A DNA stretch of 64,000 nucleotides from Cryoendolithus antarcticus (taxonomy: Eukaryota; Ascomycota; Dothideomycetes; Cladosporiales; Cladosporiaceae): positions 620,001-684,000 of the forward strand of contig NAJO01000024.1 in NCBI GenBank assembly GCA_002077065.1, given 5' to 3'. Made by a program: the position numbers and the translations under genes. This document shows, piece after piece, positions 32,799 through 41,610 of the stretch (its first letter is position 1; every line of letters starts with the position of its first letter). The notes beneath the pieces are model-generated. The model searched no databases and had not been told where the DNA came from. It saw nothing but the letters and a program-made list of their open reading frames with translations.

Positions 32799-34242
32799 CT
32801 ACAACTCCGACTTCTCTGTCAACTCAATCCCATACTGCTCCTTCAACTTCACACGTATCGGCTCGCTCAGCTCCGGCGTCACAGGTGCGAGCACACCACG
32901 GTCCTTGATCTCGCCATCTAACACCATCTTCACAGCCACCGCGCAAGGCACACCGACCAGCTTCGCCATGGCGCTGTACCCTCCGCTGCCTTCAGGCTCA
33001 CCATACTCGACCAGTGTGCTCGTACGTGTCTCTTTCTTCCCGTCCGCCCACTCAATGAAGAACTTGTGCTGCAGCATCACTATATCCCTCTCACCCTTCT
33101 CGTATTGCATCTTCTTCTCCAGACTGGCGCAGAGGACGTCCAGTGGTGTGCTGCGTGGCTCAATCCGCTCGGTAGAGCTGAAGACGCCGATCCAGCGGAG
33201 ACCGGCGATGATCTGATTGCGCTCTTCCTCGTCTTTGAAGGACGTCTTGCCTGCTACTGCTAGCACGAGATCTGCTTCGCTGTGGCTGCTCGCGCCGAGG
33301 ATCTTGGCGAATGCTTCGGCCCATGTTGGAGGTTCGGTCGAGGTCTTCTTGAGGATGTCGATCTCGTCGGTGCTGAGGAAGCCGAGGTCTGTGAGCTTCT
33401 GAATGAACGCTGGAGCACCTTGATACCGCAACGTGCCGCGGATGAGAAGCTGGGCTTCAGGGATGTTGTAGCGTTCGCGGAAAGGCGTGCTGTCGCGATT
33501 GGGGTAGGCTTCGAAGGCGTAGCCAGGGTAGATGCGGTAGGGCTTTGCGGTAGACATGAGTTCGGAGCCGGGCGTGGTCTTCTTTTTGCCGTCCTCGTAG
33601 TAGACACCGGTGTTGCGAGCTGCGAGGAGCACGCCACGAGGTGACCAAGAGAACTTGTAGCCCAGAGGGTTGTCACTGTTCTCTGGGGCTGGGAGACCGC
33701 CGCAGTAGGAAAGGAAGCCGGTGATCTTGCCACCTGCCTCGTGGACCTCTGAGATCGTCTTGACGGCGTACAAATGATCGATTCCGGGGTCTAGACCGAT
33801 CTCGTTGAAGCACGTGATGCCCGCATTGATACAGTCCTGGTTCAGTGCACGCATCTCGTCTGAGACGTAAGAAGTAGTGACGACGTGCTTCTTCATCTTG
33901 ATCGCGGCTTTGATGACTGTAGCATGGAATGTGTAGGGGATCAGAGAGATCACGAGATCATTCTTCTCGATCTCCTTCTCGAGTGCCTCCAGGTCGTTAA
34001 CATCCAGAGACATGGGCGTAGCATGGCTAAGTCCTTCGGCGAGCTTTTGTGCGCTTTCGAGTGTGCGGCATGCTGAATCAATCGTCAGACATGGTCCTTC
34101 ATCATGGTCAATCGAGTCTGTTCATACCAACTGTGATGTTTACGCCGAGTTTGTCTAACTCCACTGCTGTCGGCCTCGTGACGAAGCCTGCTCCGAGAAG
34201 GAGCACATATTGGCCTCGCTTGCTGGTTAATATCGTATCCAT
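32799..34242 (-). CDS. LYS9: Saccharopine dehydrogenase (NADP+, L-glutamate-forming), lysine biosynthesis
   Basis: Exon 1 34242-34128, exon 2 34072-32799 (55 bp intron); 462 aa. Lys9 makes saccharopine from aminoadipate semialdehyde, glutamate and NADPH, the penultimate step of the fungal aminoadipate pathway. Seen: the Rossmann start YVLLLGAGFVTRPT, then across the intron VACRTLESAQKLAEG, the VISLIPYTFHATVIKAAI block, NEIGLDPGIDHLYAVK, FLSYCGGLPAPE, the DNPLGYKFSWSPRG substrate-binding block and a C-terminal LLLRGTL-like IRGTLRY. Two TGACTC-type half-sites occur in the divergent 293 bp promoter shared with the Derlin gene. Confidence 0.96.
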
Positions 34243-34320
34243 TTTGGGGATACTGGTGGTATGTTGGTTGGGGTTCAAAGAGTTGATGTTGTAAGTGCCT
34301 GTGCAATCAAGACTTCCTGC

Positions 34321-34327
34321 AGAGTCA
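34321..34327 (-). promoter_or_regulatory. GCN4/CPC1-like site (TGACTCT on minus) upstream of LYS9
   Basis: TGACTCT on the minus strand, 79 bp upstream of the LYS9 start, one base from the TGACTCA consensus of the general amino acid control factor. A second variant, TGACTCC, lies at 34490-34496. Lysine genes are classic targets of this control; binding here is inferred. Confidence 0.3.
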
Positions 34328-34535
34328 GAGGCTCAAAAAATGTCCCTCCACATGCAATTGCCCCGCGAGATCGGACGTCACAAAACGCCACAAGGGACGT
34401 TCATTCTTGCCAAGCCTTTACATGTGCGCCACACTGCAAACTGGACACGTCTAACTTCGCGTTCTTCATTCGGTTTACACATTGCCATCGGAGTCAAACA
34501 ACAGACCTGCGTTCAGCGGCATCAATTCCGTCAAG

Positions 34536-35718
34536 ATGTCAGCCATGGACATGTTCTGGGCAATGCCACCCGTGACGAGGTCAGTGAATGCAGCCTCCTC
34601 ATCACTCATTCGGATACTGATACTGATCTGCAGGACCCTCATAGCGGCGGCTGTCGGACTATCATGGCCGGCGCACTTGATCAATACGCCAGACCCGTAC
34701 TACCTCTACTTCTTGGACTACAAGGTCTTGACGCTCAAGGCGTTCCCTGAGCTCTGGCGTCTAGTCACTCCATTCCTCCTGACAGGGCCCAAGCTGGGCT
34801 TGATCTTGGACCCGTACTTCTTATATCAGTACGGGAGTGAGCTCGAATTACGCTCGTCCCGCTTCTCCGATCCAGGCGACTTTCTCGTCTACATGGTCTT
34901 CGTCTCTGTTGTCATCCTGGTAAGTCGCTTCGCATCCTTCGGTCGAACAATAATAGGCTGCACTCTCTTTTCCATCATTTTGTTACAACCTCGCAATACT
35001 GCCCGACCGACTGCCTCTTAGTCGTGATCGGTCCCAAAGATTGAGGGAGAATACCCTCGCATCTTGTGGGCGTCCGTCATTCGCAAATAATATAGGGCGT
35101 CTGTGGGGTGTGGGATCGGTGGGAAGCCGCATTGAGATTGCTGCTTTTCTGAATCTGTGATTAGTTGTGGTTTATGGCCCCTACATTTCTCGAATACAAC
35201 ATGGACTGCATACAATGCAATGCGCACTGAAGTCACTGACACTTCTGCAGGTCGTATGCGGCTACTTCATGGGCGGCATAATGTTCATGAGTCCGCTTAC
35301 TCTGGCACTGGCATACACGTACGCACAAGAGAACCCACAAAGGCAGCTCAGCTACTTTGTCGTGACTTTCTCGGCGAAGTATCTCCCATATTGCATGCTC
35401 GCGATGACATTCCTCATGGCATCTCCCGAAGCAGCATTTGTGCAGTCATCAGGACTGATCGCTGCGCATATGTACGAATTCCTTGCGAAGATCTGGCCTG
35501 AATACGGAGGAGGCCGATCTATCATCTCCACACCAGTCACTGTGCGAAGGTGGTTCGAGACACCAGGAGGCACGGCAGCAGCAAGGCCTTACGGTACCGC
35601 GATCAGTGGCAACACCACGACTGTGCCTCAGCGGGCGACAGGAAGTGGAGGAGGCTGGACTAGTGGAGCAGCAGGGGCATGGAATGCCCGGGGCTCTGGT
35701 AGGCGACTCGGCGACTAA
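34536..35718 (+). CDS. Derlin (Der1-like) ER-associated degradation protein
   Basis: Exons 34536-34579, 34634-34919 and 35251-35718; 265 aa. Derlins are rhomboid-like ER membrane proteins that move misfolded proteins to the cytosol. Seen: the short start MFWAMPPVTR, PDPYYLYFLDYKVLTL, LWRLVTPFLLTGP, LILDPYFLYQYGSELE, then after a long intron GYFMGGIMFMSPLTLALAYTYAQEN and SYFVVTFSAKYLPY, giving the usual membrane segments. The tail is Gly/Ser/Ala/Thr-rich. Intron 1 is 54 bp but intron 2 is 331 bp, far above the local norm. Whether it is the Der1 or Dfm1 orthologue is not decided; the tail lacks an obvious SHP box. Confidence 0.9.
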
Positions 35719-36162
35719 GCGTCACAATATGGACTTCGCGCTCCTCTATCTACGTTCTCATAAGCACTGCTACCGTCAGACCTATAAAACATGCATAGAC
35801 TGCACCGCATGCGCAACAATGAGCGGAGCATTGCGCCCAGGACGGGCCTCTCGTTCGGAGCTGCGCGCAGTTCACCCTTGACTCGCTCGTTGTGGAGGCA
35901 GTCACTCGACACGACAAAGGTACATGTATGTTTCTTTGTTGTTCTTCACCTCATATAACTCGGTCTAAAGAAAGCCTTTCATTTGACAAAGAACCGAATC
36001 CAGACAATGTCCCCAGCTATTGGGTACCACCATGACAACCATGTCGACTCTCCGACTCAATCCCCCGGTCTGCACATCGTTGGACTCGACCAACAGGTCG
36101 TCTTAATACCTGATCATCGATATTGACCATCACATAAACACAACTCCGGAGGCTCGGAAACA
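35719..36162. other. 444 bp intergenic region before the kinase pair
   Basis: Derlin 3' end and promoter of the first kinase. No gene supported. Confidence 0.5.
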
Positions 36163-37725
36163 ATGGTCAACATGAAGCTCAAAGTCCCCAAAATCCCCGG
36201 TGGCTGGCCATCGGACACTGAAGCAAGCTCAGTCGAGCCCTCGAGAATACCTACACCACCGCCCACCGAGAAGAAGCCAAAGCGGCAACAGATCAGTGAC
36301 ATGGCACGTCACTCTCGCCCAGCAAAGAAGATTCGCGTGCAAAGCAAGGCCTCGCGCGTTCTGACAGCCATGAAGAGGCCCGCTAACTTTCTGAGGAAGA
36401 AGCCAGTCTTCCCAAAACCGGCCCAGGCTAAGCCAGCTTTGGCGAAATCAGTCGTTGCATATCCGGTTGTCGCAAAATCAGCACTTGCAAGATCGAATGC
36501 AACAAGGCTGGTCGCTGGCCGACCTCAGCTCAAGCCCGCACCACAACAAAAGACCACTGAAGTCGCAGCGCCAGCGCCGAAGCCTGTAGCACAACATCAA
36601 CCTATCAAGGCTGCAGCATCAGCCCCGAAGCCACGTGTCACGCCTGCGGGCTACATTGATGCGACCGTTGCGCTCCCAAGGGTGGAACTCGAGGAAATCC
36701 AGGAGATCCTCATGGCGTACAGACCGCCCTTCATGCCGACTGGCCTACTCGTAACTGAGTATGAGTCCATTGGCCCACTCGGATCATCTGGAGAGGGCTC
36801 TGTCTGCCTGGCGCAGTCGATTGTCGAAGGCAACGGTCCCCTGGTTGCTGTCAAGCAGTTCCACGACAAGACCAAAGGCAACCTCTTTGCCCATTTCCCG
36901 AACGAAGTGAAGACCATGCTCACTTATGTTGGAACACATCCGAACGTTATTCAGGCGTTTCAAGCAGAGATATACGTGGATCGGTCGTGCACAATGTCGA
37001 TCGAATACTGCAAGGGAGGCGACTTGCACGACAGACTGAAGCACTTCGATCGCTTGCAAATCGCCACGCCGGTCATCTTCAGCTACCATCTGTTTATTCA
37101 GCTGTCTGAGGCCCTCGCTTTCATCCACAATGGTTTGACTTTCAACAAGCGAGACTATGAGCAGAATACCGCTCTTCTGCCCCTCATCCATGGCGATCTC
37201 AAGCCCGATAACATCCTTCTACGACCCGACAACATGGATTACGGAATGCCGACGTTCGTGCTTGCTGACTTCGGCCTCGCGACTCTCGCTACCAAGCCTC
37301 ATAGTGCCGCCGGAACCCCAGGCTATGAGAGTCCCGAAGTCCTGGCTGGCTTTCAAGGTCGGCCTGGTCCATCCATGAGTGTCCGGAGTGACGTCTATAC
37401 GTTCGGGATGATCATATACCGGGCGATCACTAACAAGCGGTGGAAGACGGGTGCGAAGCCGGTGGCGCTGAGATTGCCCGCTCCGTACGAGAAAGTCAAC
37501 CTCGAGAAGGAGCTTAGATGGTGTCTGGCAATACACATGACTGATCGTCCAGCTATGCATGGGGCTGCTAATGGTATACTGCCGTTCGTAGTGCGGCTCA
37601 GGAAGGAGCGAGAGGCGATCTTCAAGCGGGATGGGCCACTTGATAAGACGCTGTGGGGGCGCAAGAAGAAGGACAAGAAGGTTGAAGAGAAGCCTAATCA
37701 GGACATCGATCTGGACATCGAGTAG
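36163..37725 (+). CDS. Atypical Ser/Thr protein kinase with HGD catalytic motif (first of a tandem pair)
   Basis: Single exon, 520 aa. An N-terminal tail (1-195) is Pro/Ala/Lys-rich with repeated AKP/APKP units and basic patches, probably disordered. The kinase domain runs about 198-480: glycine loop LGSSGEGSVCLA, Lys231 in VAVKQF, a hydrophobic C-helix region, then HGDLKPDN with the catalytic Asp345 (HGD instead of HRD), ADFGLA with Asp369, and GTPGYESPEV in place of APE. All residues needed for ATP binding and transfer are present, so activity is plausible. Group assignment is unclear; the HGD form is common among fungal-specific and environmental-response kinases. Not close to any named kinase that I recognise. 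Confidence 0.82.
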   Translation: MVNMKLKVPKIPGGWPSDTEASSVEPSRIPTPPPTEKKPKRQQISDMARHSRPAKKIRVQSKASRVLTAMKRPANFLRKKPVFPKPAQAKPALAKSVVAYPVVAKSALARSNATRLVAGRPQLKPAPQQKTTEVAAPAPKPVAQHQPIKAAASAPKPRVTPAGYIDATVALPRVELEEIQEILMAYRPPFMPTGLLVTEYESIGPLGSSGEGSVCLAQSIVEGNGPLVAVKQFHDKTKGNLFAHFPNEVKTMLTYVGTHPNVIQAFQAEIYVDRSCTMSIEYCKGGDLHDRLKHFDRLQIATPVIFSYHLFIQLSEALAFIHNGLTFNKRDYEQNTALLPLIHGDLKPDNILLRPDNMDYGMPTFVLADFGLATLATKPHSAAGTPGYESPEVLAGFQGRPGPSMSVRSDVYTFGMIIYRAITNKRWKTGAKPVALRLPAPYEKVNLEKELRWCLAIHMTDRPAMHGAANGILPFVVRLRKEREAIFKRDGPLDKTLWGRKKKDKKVEEKPNQDIDLDIE

Positions 37726-38507
37726 TGCGGCCCAAGGTAAGTGAGGTAAGTACAGCAATTTCCTTTCTTCTACTTCACCAAGTCCGTCGAGTTTACTCTT
37801 ATCCTCGCACCTTTTCCCTTCCAGTGATCATGCGTTCCCCATTCGGATCTGCTCTCATCGAAGCCGACCTCCGTTCTTGTGCTGGTCTCAACTTTCCATG
37901 CGCGGCGACTGGTAGCATGAGCATTCGCCATTTGCATGGGAAGGAGAAGATATATGACTTGGAGATCGATCAGAGACATTGGACGCTGCGAGAAAGTCAC
38001 CGCGTAAGTGCCTCTGTTCCGCACAGCGAGTGCAGGCAAACACGATAGAGCAGTCACTAGTAGCGTGGTACCTACGGGCACAGAGAAGAGTACGGATTAC
38101 ACTGGGAAGTAAACTCGGATGCGCTTAACATTGAGCAACACAAGCGGACTCCGCCCTGCAAGCTACCCACTCGATTCGCTGATTCCCTTGCGGCAACTCG
38201 AAGCTTGGGTATGCAACGCCATCGGTCAGTCGCCAGACCTACCGCACAAAGGTAAGTGTGTTGAATACGTTCGGCTTTGTGCCGCTTTATTAGGCCTGAT
38301 CATTGTGAGTGTACATGACAAAGACTGCTTTTTTGGGTCGAAGATTGCACTGCGACTTGCTCCTCGCTGGAGCTCGTCTGCTAGGACTCGAACCCCCGGC
38401 TGAAACTCCAACCCACATCCAAGATACCAATTCGAGCTTCTGCAGTGTCGACCGCTGCAATCGTTCACCCATCACGGGGCCCCCAAACCCCAGAGATTAG
38501 TGTCAAG
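37726..38507. other. 782 bp between the tandem kinases: repeated splice donors and a possible small gene
   Basis: Directly after the first kinase stop, two GTAAGT donors lie nine bases apart. Further on are additional GTAAGT sites at about 38004 and 38252. Open frames with some protein character occur (see the separate doubtful gene). The end serves as promoter/leader of the second kinase. Confidence 0.5.
37830..38259 (+). CDS. Doubtful small two-exon gene or gene relic between the kinases
   Basis: An ATG at 37830 opens a frame (MRSPFGSALIEADLRSC ... LEIDQRHWTLRESHR) reaching a consensus GTAAGT donor at 38004. After a CAG near 38085 an open frame continues for about 55 codons (EEYGLHWEVNSDALNIEQHK ...) to a TAA near 38259; a different frame there (ASYPLDSLIPLRQLEAWVC ...) looks equally protein-like and runs into another GTAAGT. 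I recognise no family. It may be a small real gene, an alternative leader for the second kinase, or decayed coding DNA left by the kinase duplication. Confidence 0.25.
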
Positions 38508-39770
38508 ATGTTCCAAGCAACCATAAAGGGCTTCGAGAGCGCGCTCTCTGTCCTTACACCAAAGAGCAACGGCACTCAACTTAGATCGATCAAGTCTACA
38601 AGTGCTCCGAAAGTCGATGCTCAGGGACAGCCCGTGGCAGACTGGATCCCAGCAGACAAGTATACTCTCGTCAAGGCGCTACAATCCGGCGCCGAAGCAA
38701 GCACAACACTAACAGCATCGGCAACGACAGGTCGAATCTTTGTCGTCAAGAAGTTCACCGCATACTACGACGAGTGGACGGAGGATGGGAAGGTCCAGGC
38801 TCATGGTCCACTGCCGAACGAGGCCGCAGTACTGCTAGAGAAGATCACACCGCACGAGAGCATTCTCAACGTGCTTGGCGCAGACTTCGTGTGCATCTAC
38901 AAAGGCATGCACTGTAATCTGTACACTGAGTTTGCGGATGCCGGAGACCTGTCCGCGCAGATCTCACACACGCATAAACAGAGGGGAATCGCTCCGGAAG
39001 TATTCATTCTACATCTGTTTGTGAGCCTTGCTGACGCACTTGCTTACGTCCATGCAGGCATCATCTGGGATGCGGGCGACAAGCGACACCGTAAGATCTC
39101 GGAGCACAAGGGGTACTTGCACGGCGACGTCAAGCCTGGCAACACCTTCCTGCAGTGGACCAAAGACCAGCCGCTACCGCGCATTGTTCTCGGGGATTTT
39201 GGGATGTCCCAGCCTGAGTCTACTGCTAGAGGCATCTTCGGTACAAGAGTGTTCTTCGCTCCGGAGATGCAGGCTGCATATGAAAGGTCACGTGAGCCTG
39301 CCGAAGCTCGCAAGGAGATGCGCAAAACCCTAGGCGTCACAACTCAGAAATCGGACGTCTACGCTCTCGCGCAGACAATTGTAGATGCCATGACGTACGA
39401 CCTACACGAGATTGGCGCTGATCCTTATACCGAGCCTGTAACGCACGATGACAAAAAAGGTTGGCAGGGTATCTTGTTGCCGAAGAGCTTCGAAGTAGTT
39501 GCGCTCAAGGGCGCGCTGCAGGGGTGTCTTGTCGCTGACCCAGCGAAGCGGTGCAACCTACACGAGTATTCTGCGGATGGACTGCAAGGGACCATCGGAG
39601 TGCTGAGGGCGGAGAGGGATCGGAAGCTGGAAGAGGCTGAGAACATCCCGAGGGACTTCTGGAAGAACCCGAGGGAGGTCGTGGAGGTGGACAATGAATT
39701 TCTGGTCGTGCCGGAAGCGGATGAGCCGTTTGAGGCTGTGGACGACGCAGATGGAGACATGCTGAGATAA
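38508..39770 (+). CDS. Atypical protein kinase-like protein with HGD motif (second of a tandem pair)
   Basis: Single exon, 420 aa. The frame is open upstream to a GTG at 38445, but the first ATG is 38508 (AAGATG context). Seen: a kinase fold from about residue 50: the usual glycine loop position reads LQSGAEASTTL and lacks the GxGxxG pattern; Lys81 in VVKKF; CNLYTEFADAGDLSAQI hinge; HGDVKPGN with catalytic Asp207; GDFGMSQ with Asp230; FFAPEM in place of APE. The catalytic residues survive while the ATP loop has drifted, so it may be weakly active. It shares the HGDxKPxN and DFG context with the preceding gene, consistent with an old tandem duplication. Confidence 0.8.
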   Translation: MFQATIKGFESALSVLTPKSNGTQLRSIKSTSAPKVDAQGQPVADWIPADKYTLVKALQSGAEASTTLTASATTGRIFVVKKFTAYYDEWTEDGKVQAHGPLPNEAAVLLEKITPHESILNVLGADFVCIYKGMHCNLYTEFADAGDLSAQISHTHKQRGIAPEVFILHLFVSLADALAYVHAGIIWDAGDKRHRKISEHKGYLHGDVKPGNTFLQWTKDQPLPRIVLGDFGMSQPESTARGIFGTRVFFAPEMQAAYERSREPAEARKEMRKTLGVTTQKSDVYALAQTIVDAMTYDLHEIGADPYTEPVTHDDKKGWQGILLPKSFEVVALKGALQGCLVADPAKRCNLHEYSADGLQGTIGVLRAERDRKLEEAENIPRDFWKNPREVVEVDNEFLVVPEADEPFEAVDDADGDMLR

Positions 39771-39933
39771 GGAAAGGTAAGTCGGGTGCAGGTAAGTCAT
39801 TTCGTAACTCATGTTTCGCTTCTTGAATGCAATGCGGATGCTTCGTCGCATCAAATTCAGCCTCCCTCTCATGTATATACTCTCAAAGAGCTGGGTATCA
39901 TACGTGCCTACCATCCCACCTTCCCAGTCCAAT

Positions 39934-41223
39934 CTATTTCCCCGCAAACTTACTCACTACTTGCCACCCGATCCTGAGCACCAGTGCTGCCGTGCTCACC
40001 GGAGCAAACATCTGTAGGAACTCCAACGGCGACCGCGGCGCGACCTCAGTACTTATATAAGCGGTCTTGAATTCATCCTTCGGCCCGCCTTCGATGTTCA
40101 CTGCCTCAGCATGTGCAGGGAACTTGCCCGTTTGCCTGAAAGCCTCGAGCAGATCATCCTTCTCCCGCCATCGTGCAACGATCCACTCGTACATGGCCTT
40201 CGAGTCGTCGATCGGCATATCCTTGATGGCGAATCGCCGCCAGTGCATATTGACTGACTTCGGAGGTCGGCCTTGGAAGTACACTGATCGCAGAGTGAAG
40301 ATGTCCTGCCCGTACTGGCCCGCCGGGATGCCTTCGTATGCTATCGTGCAGTCGTAGACGTAGTCTACAGTGTTACGCAACTCCTGCAAGCAGAATTGTA
40401 GGCCTGTCGATCGCGGCAGTATTTGGTGCCTTACGTCTGGTATGCCAGCTTTCTTCGCAAAAGCTGCAGATTGAGCGCGCGTGTTGGCACTGAGGTTCGT
40501 GCCTTCTGGGAATAGCAGGAGCCACATTGGATCGTACTGTGATCCACCGTGAGACCCCGATAGCGGTCCAGAGTGGCGGGTGTTCAACTTCCCCAGGCGA
40601 TAGCGGAGGCGGGCCTGATCTTGATCCCACTTCCGTGCCATGAAGACGAAGCTATAGAATTGCATCGCGGGGCCGATGATGGGCACCCATTTCAGACTCT
40701 GCTTCAGAATGATATAGACATGCCCGTGAGTGGGTGGCATGTTGGTGTAGGACGTCCACCAGAGATACAGCCAGTCCGTGTAAAGTTGGTGATTTGAGAT
40801 CAGCACGATCCTCTCAGGGAAGTCTACACGCAGCGAACCATCTGCTGCCTGGTGGAGCTGCCCTGCTACGGACTTGTCGCCGCTGACTCTGACAAGCGTC
40901 GGACTCCACCACTGGGTCATTGTCGTGATCAACAGGCCAAAGTACTGTTTCGTCAACGCCATGTAGGCGTAAAACCAATCTGCGCTGAAGAGGTAGAGTG
41001 GCCATCCCAGTATTTGGCCACCGTGTATGCAGATCGCTGAGCCGAAAAAGTAGAGACCAAAGAGGAAGATTCGTAGAGCCTGCATCGGCAGGCCATATTG
41101 TGGCGGACCCATGGGATGTGCTGAGTCTGGTTCAGGTGGCTTTCCAACTCCGTTTGGGATTTCCAACTTGACTGTTGGTTGTGGAAAGCGAAGCCTCTGA
41201 CCTTCGGTATTCATTTGGGGCAT
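39934..41223 (-). CDS. 1-acyl-glycerophosphate/lysophospholipid acyltransferase (LPLAT family)
   Basis: Single exon, 429 aa from the ATG at 41223; the frame extends upstream only through a GTG. Enzymes of this family add acyl chains to lysophospholipids in the ER. Seen: a membrane segment at about residues 38-60 (ALRIFLFGLYFFGSAICIHGG), the NHQLYTDW block with the catalytic His145 and Asp150, KWVPIIGPAMQFYSFVFMAR, the LLLFPEGTNLS substrate block, LPRSTGLQFCLQEL, and a C-terminal hydrophobic segment. The NH(x)4D plus FPEGT set places it with LCLAT/AGPAT-type proteins such as yeast Cst26/Psi1, which remodel phosphatidylinositol. Specificity is not certain. Confidence 0.88.
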   Translation of the reverse strand: MPQMNTEGQRLRFPQPTVKLEIPNGVGKPPEPDSAHPMGPPQYGLPMQALRIFLFGLYFFGSAICIHGGQILGWPLYLFSADWFYAYMALTKQYFGLLITTMTQWWSPTLVRVSGDKSVAGQLHQAADGSLRVDFPERIVLISNHQLYTDWLYLWWTSYTNMPPTHGHVYIILKQSLKWVPIIGPAMQFYSFVFMARKWDQDQARLRYRLGKLNTRHSGPLSGSHGGSQYDPMWLLLFPEGTNLSANTRAQSAAFAKKAGIPDVRHQILPRSTGLQFCLQELRNTVDYVYDCTIAYEGIPAGQYGQDIFTLRSVYFQGRPPKSVNMHWRRFAIKDMPIDDSKAMYEWIVARWREKDDLLEAFRQTGKFPAHAEAVNIEGGPKDEFKTAYISTEVAPRSPLEFLQMFAPVSTAALVLRIGWQVVSKFAGK

Positions 41224-41610
41224 CTTGTATTGCTCAGCTCCAGGTACCCGGTGCGATCCGGTCCAGAAGTTCTTCCAGGCAGACGCCAAAACTGTGCACC
41301 GCGGACGATTTGCAGGCAAAGGCAGTGCTTGGTGAGTAAGCAAGTGAATGACTTTCACCCACCCTCTGTTGATTTGGTCCGAGATTCTGTTTGATTCTGA
41401 ATTTTGAAGGAGCCATTCGTCCACACCACCTCACACAAAGTCTATCTCGTGCCTGCTGACACTGGTCGCCTGGTGTTTGGCTGACGTCGATGTTGGAGGA
41501 TCTCGCATCAGATCACTCCGTTAACTCCGGCTTCCGTATGTGCAGTGTTTCGTCAAACTTCATCACTCAATGTCCATCCCATCAACATTGTGCGACCTTA
41601 CGATGGGAGC
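41224..41610. other. 387 bp divergent promoter region (acyltransferase / NAD kinase)
   Basis: Open frames from both neighbours extend into it through non-ATG codons. No separate element recognised. Confidence 0.5.

Noticed and set aside
38390..38404. B-box-like sequence (GGTTCGAGTCC on minus) before the second kinase
   Set aside because: No A-box at suitable distance and no T-stem pairing; not called as tRNA.
38445..38507. N-terminal extension of the second kinase
   Set aside because: Begins at GTG; the first ATG in frame is 38508.
41224..41424. 67-residue N-terminal extension of the acyltransferase
   Set aside because: Begins at GTG and has no family similarity; ATG at 41223 fits better.
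41545..41610. 22-residue extension of the NAD kinase
   Set aside because: Begins at GTG; the ATG at 41611 starts a proper presequence.
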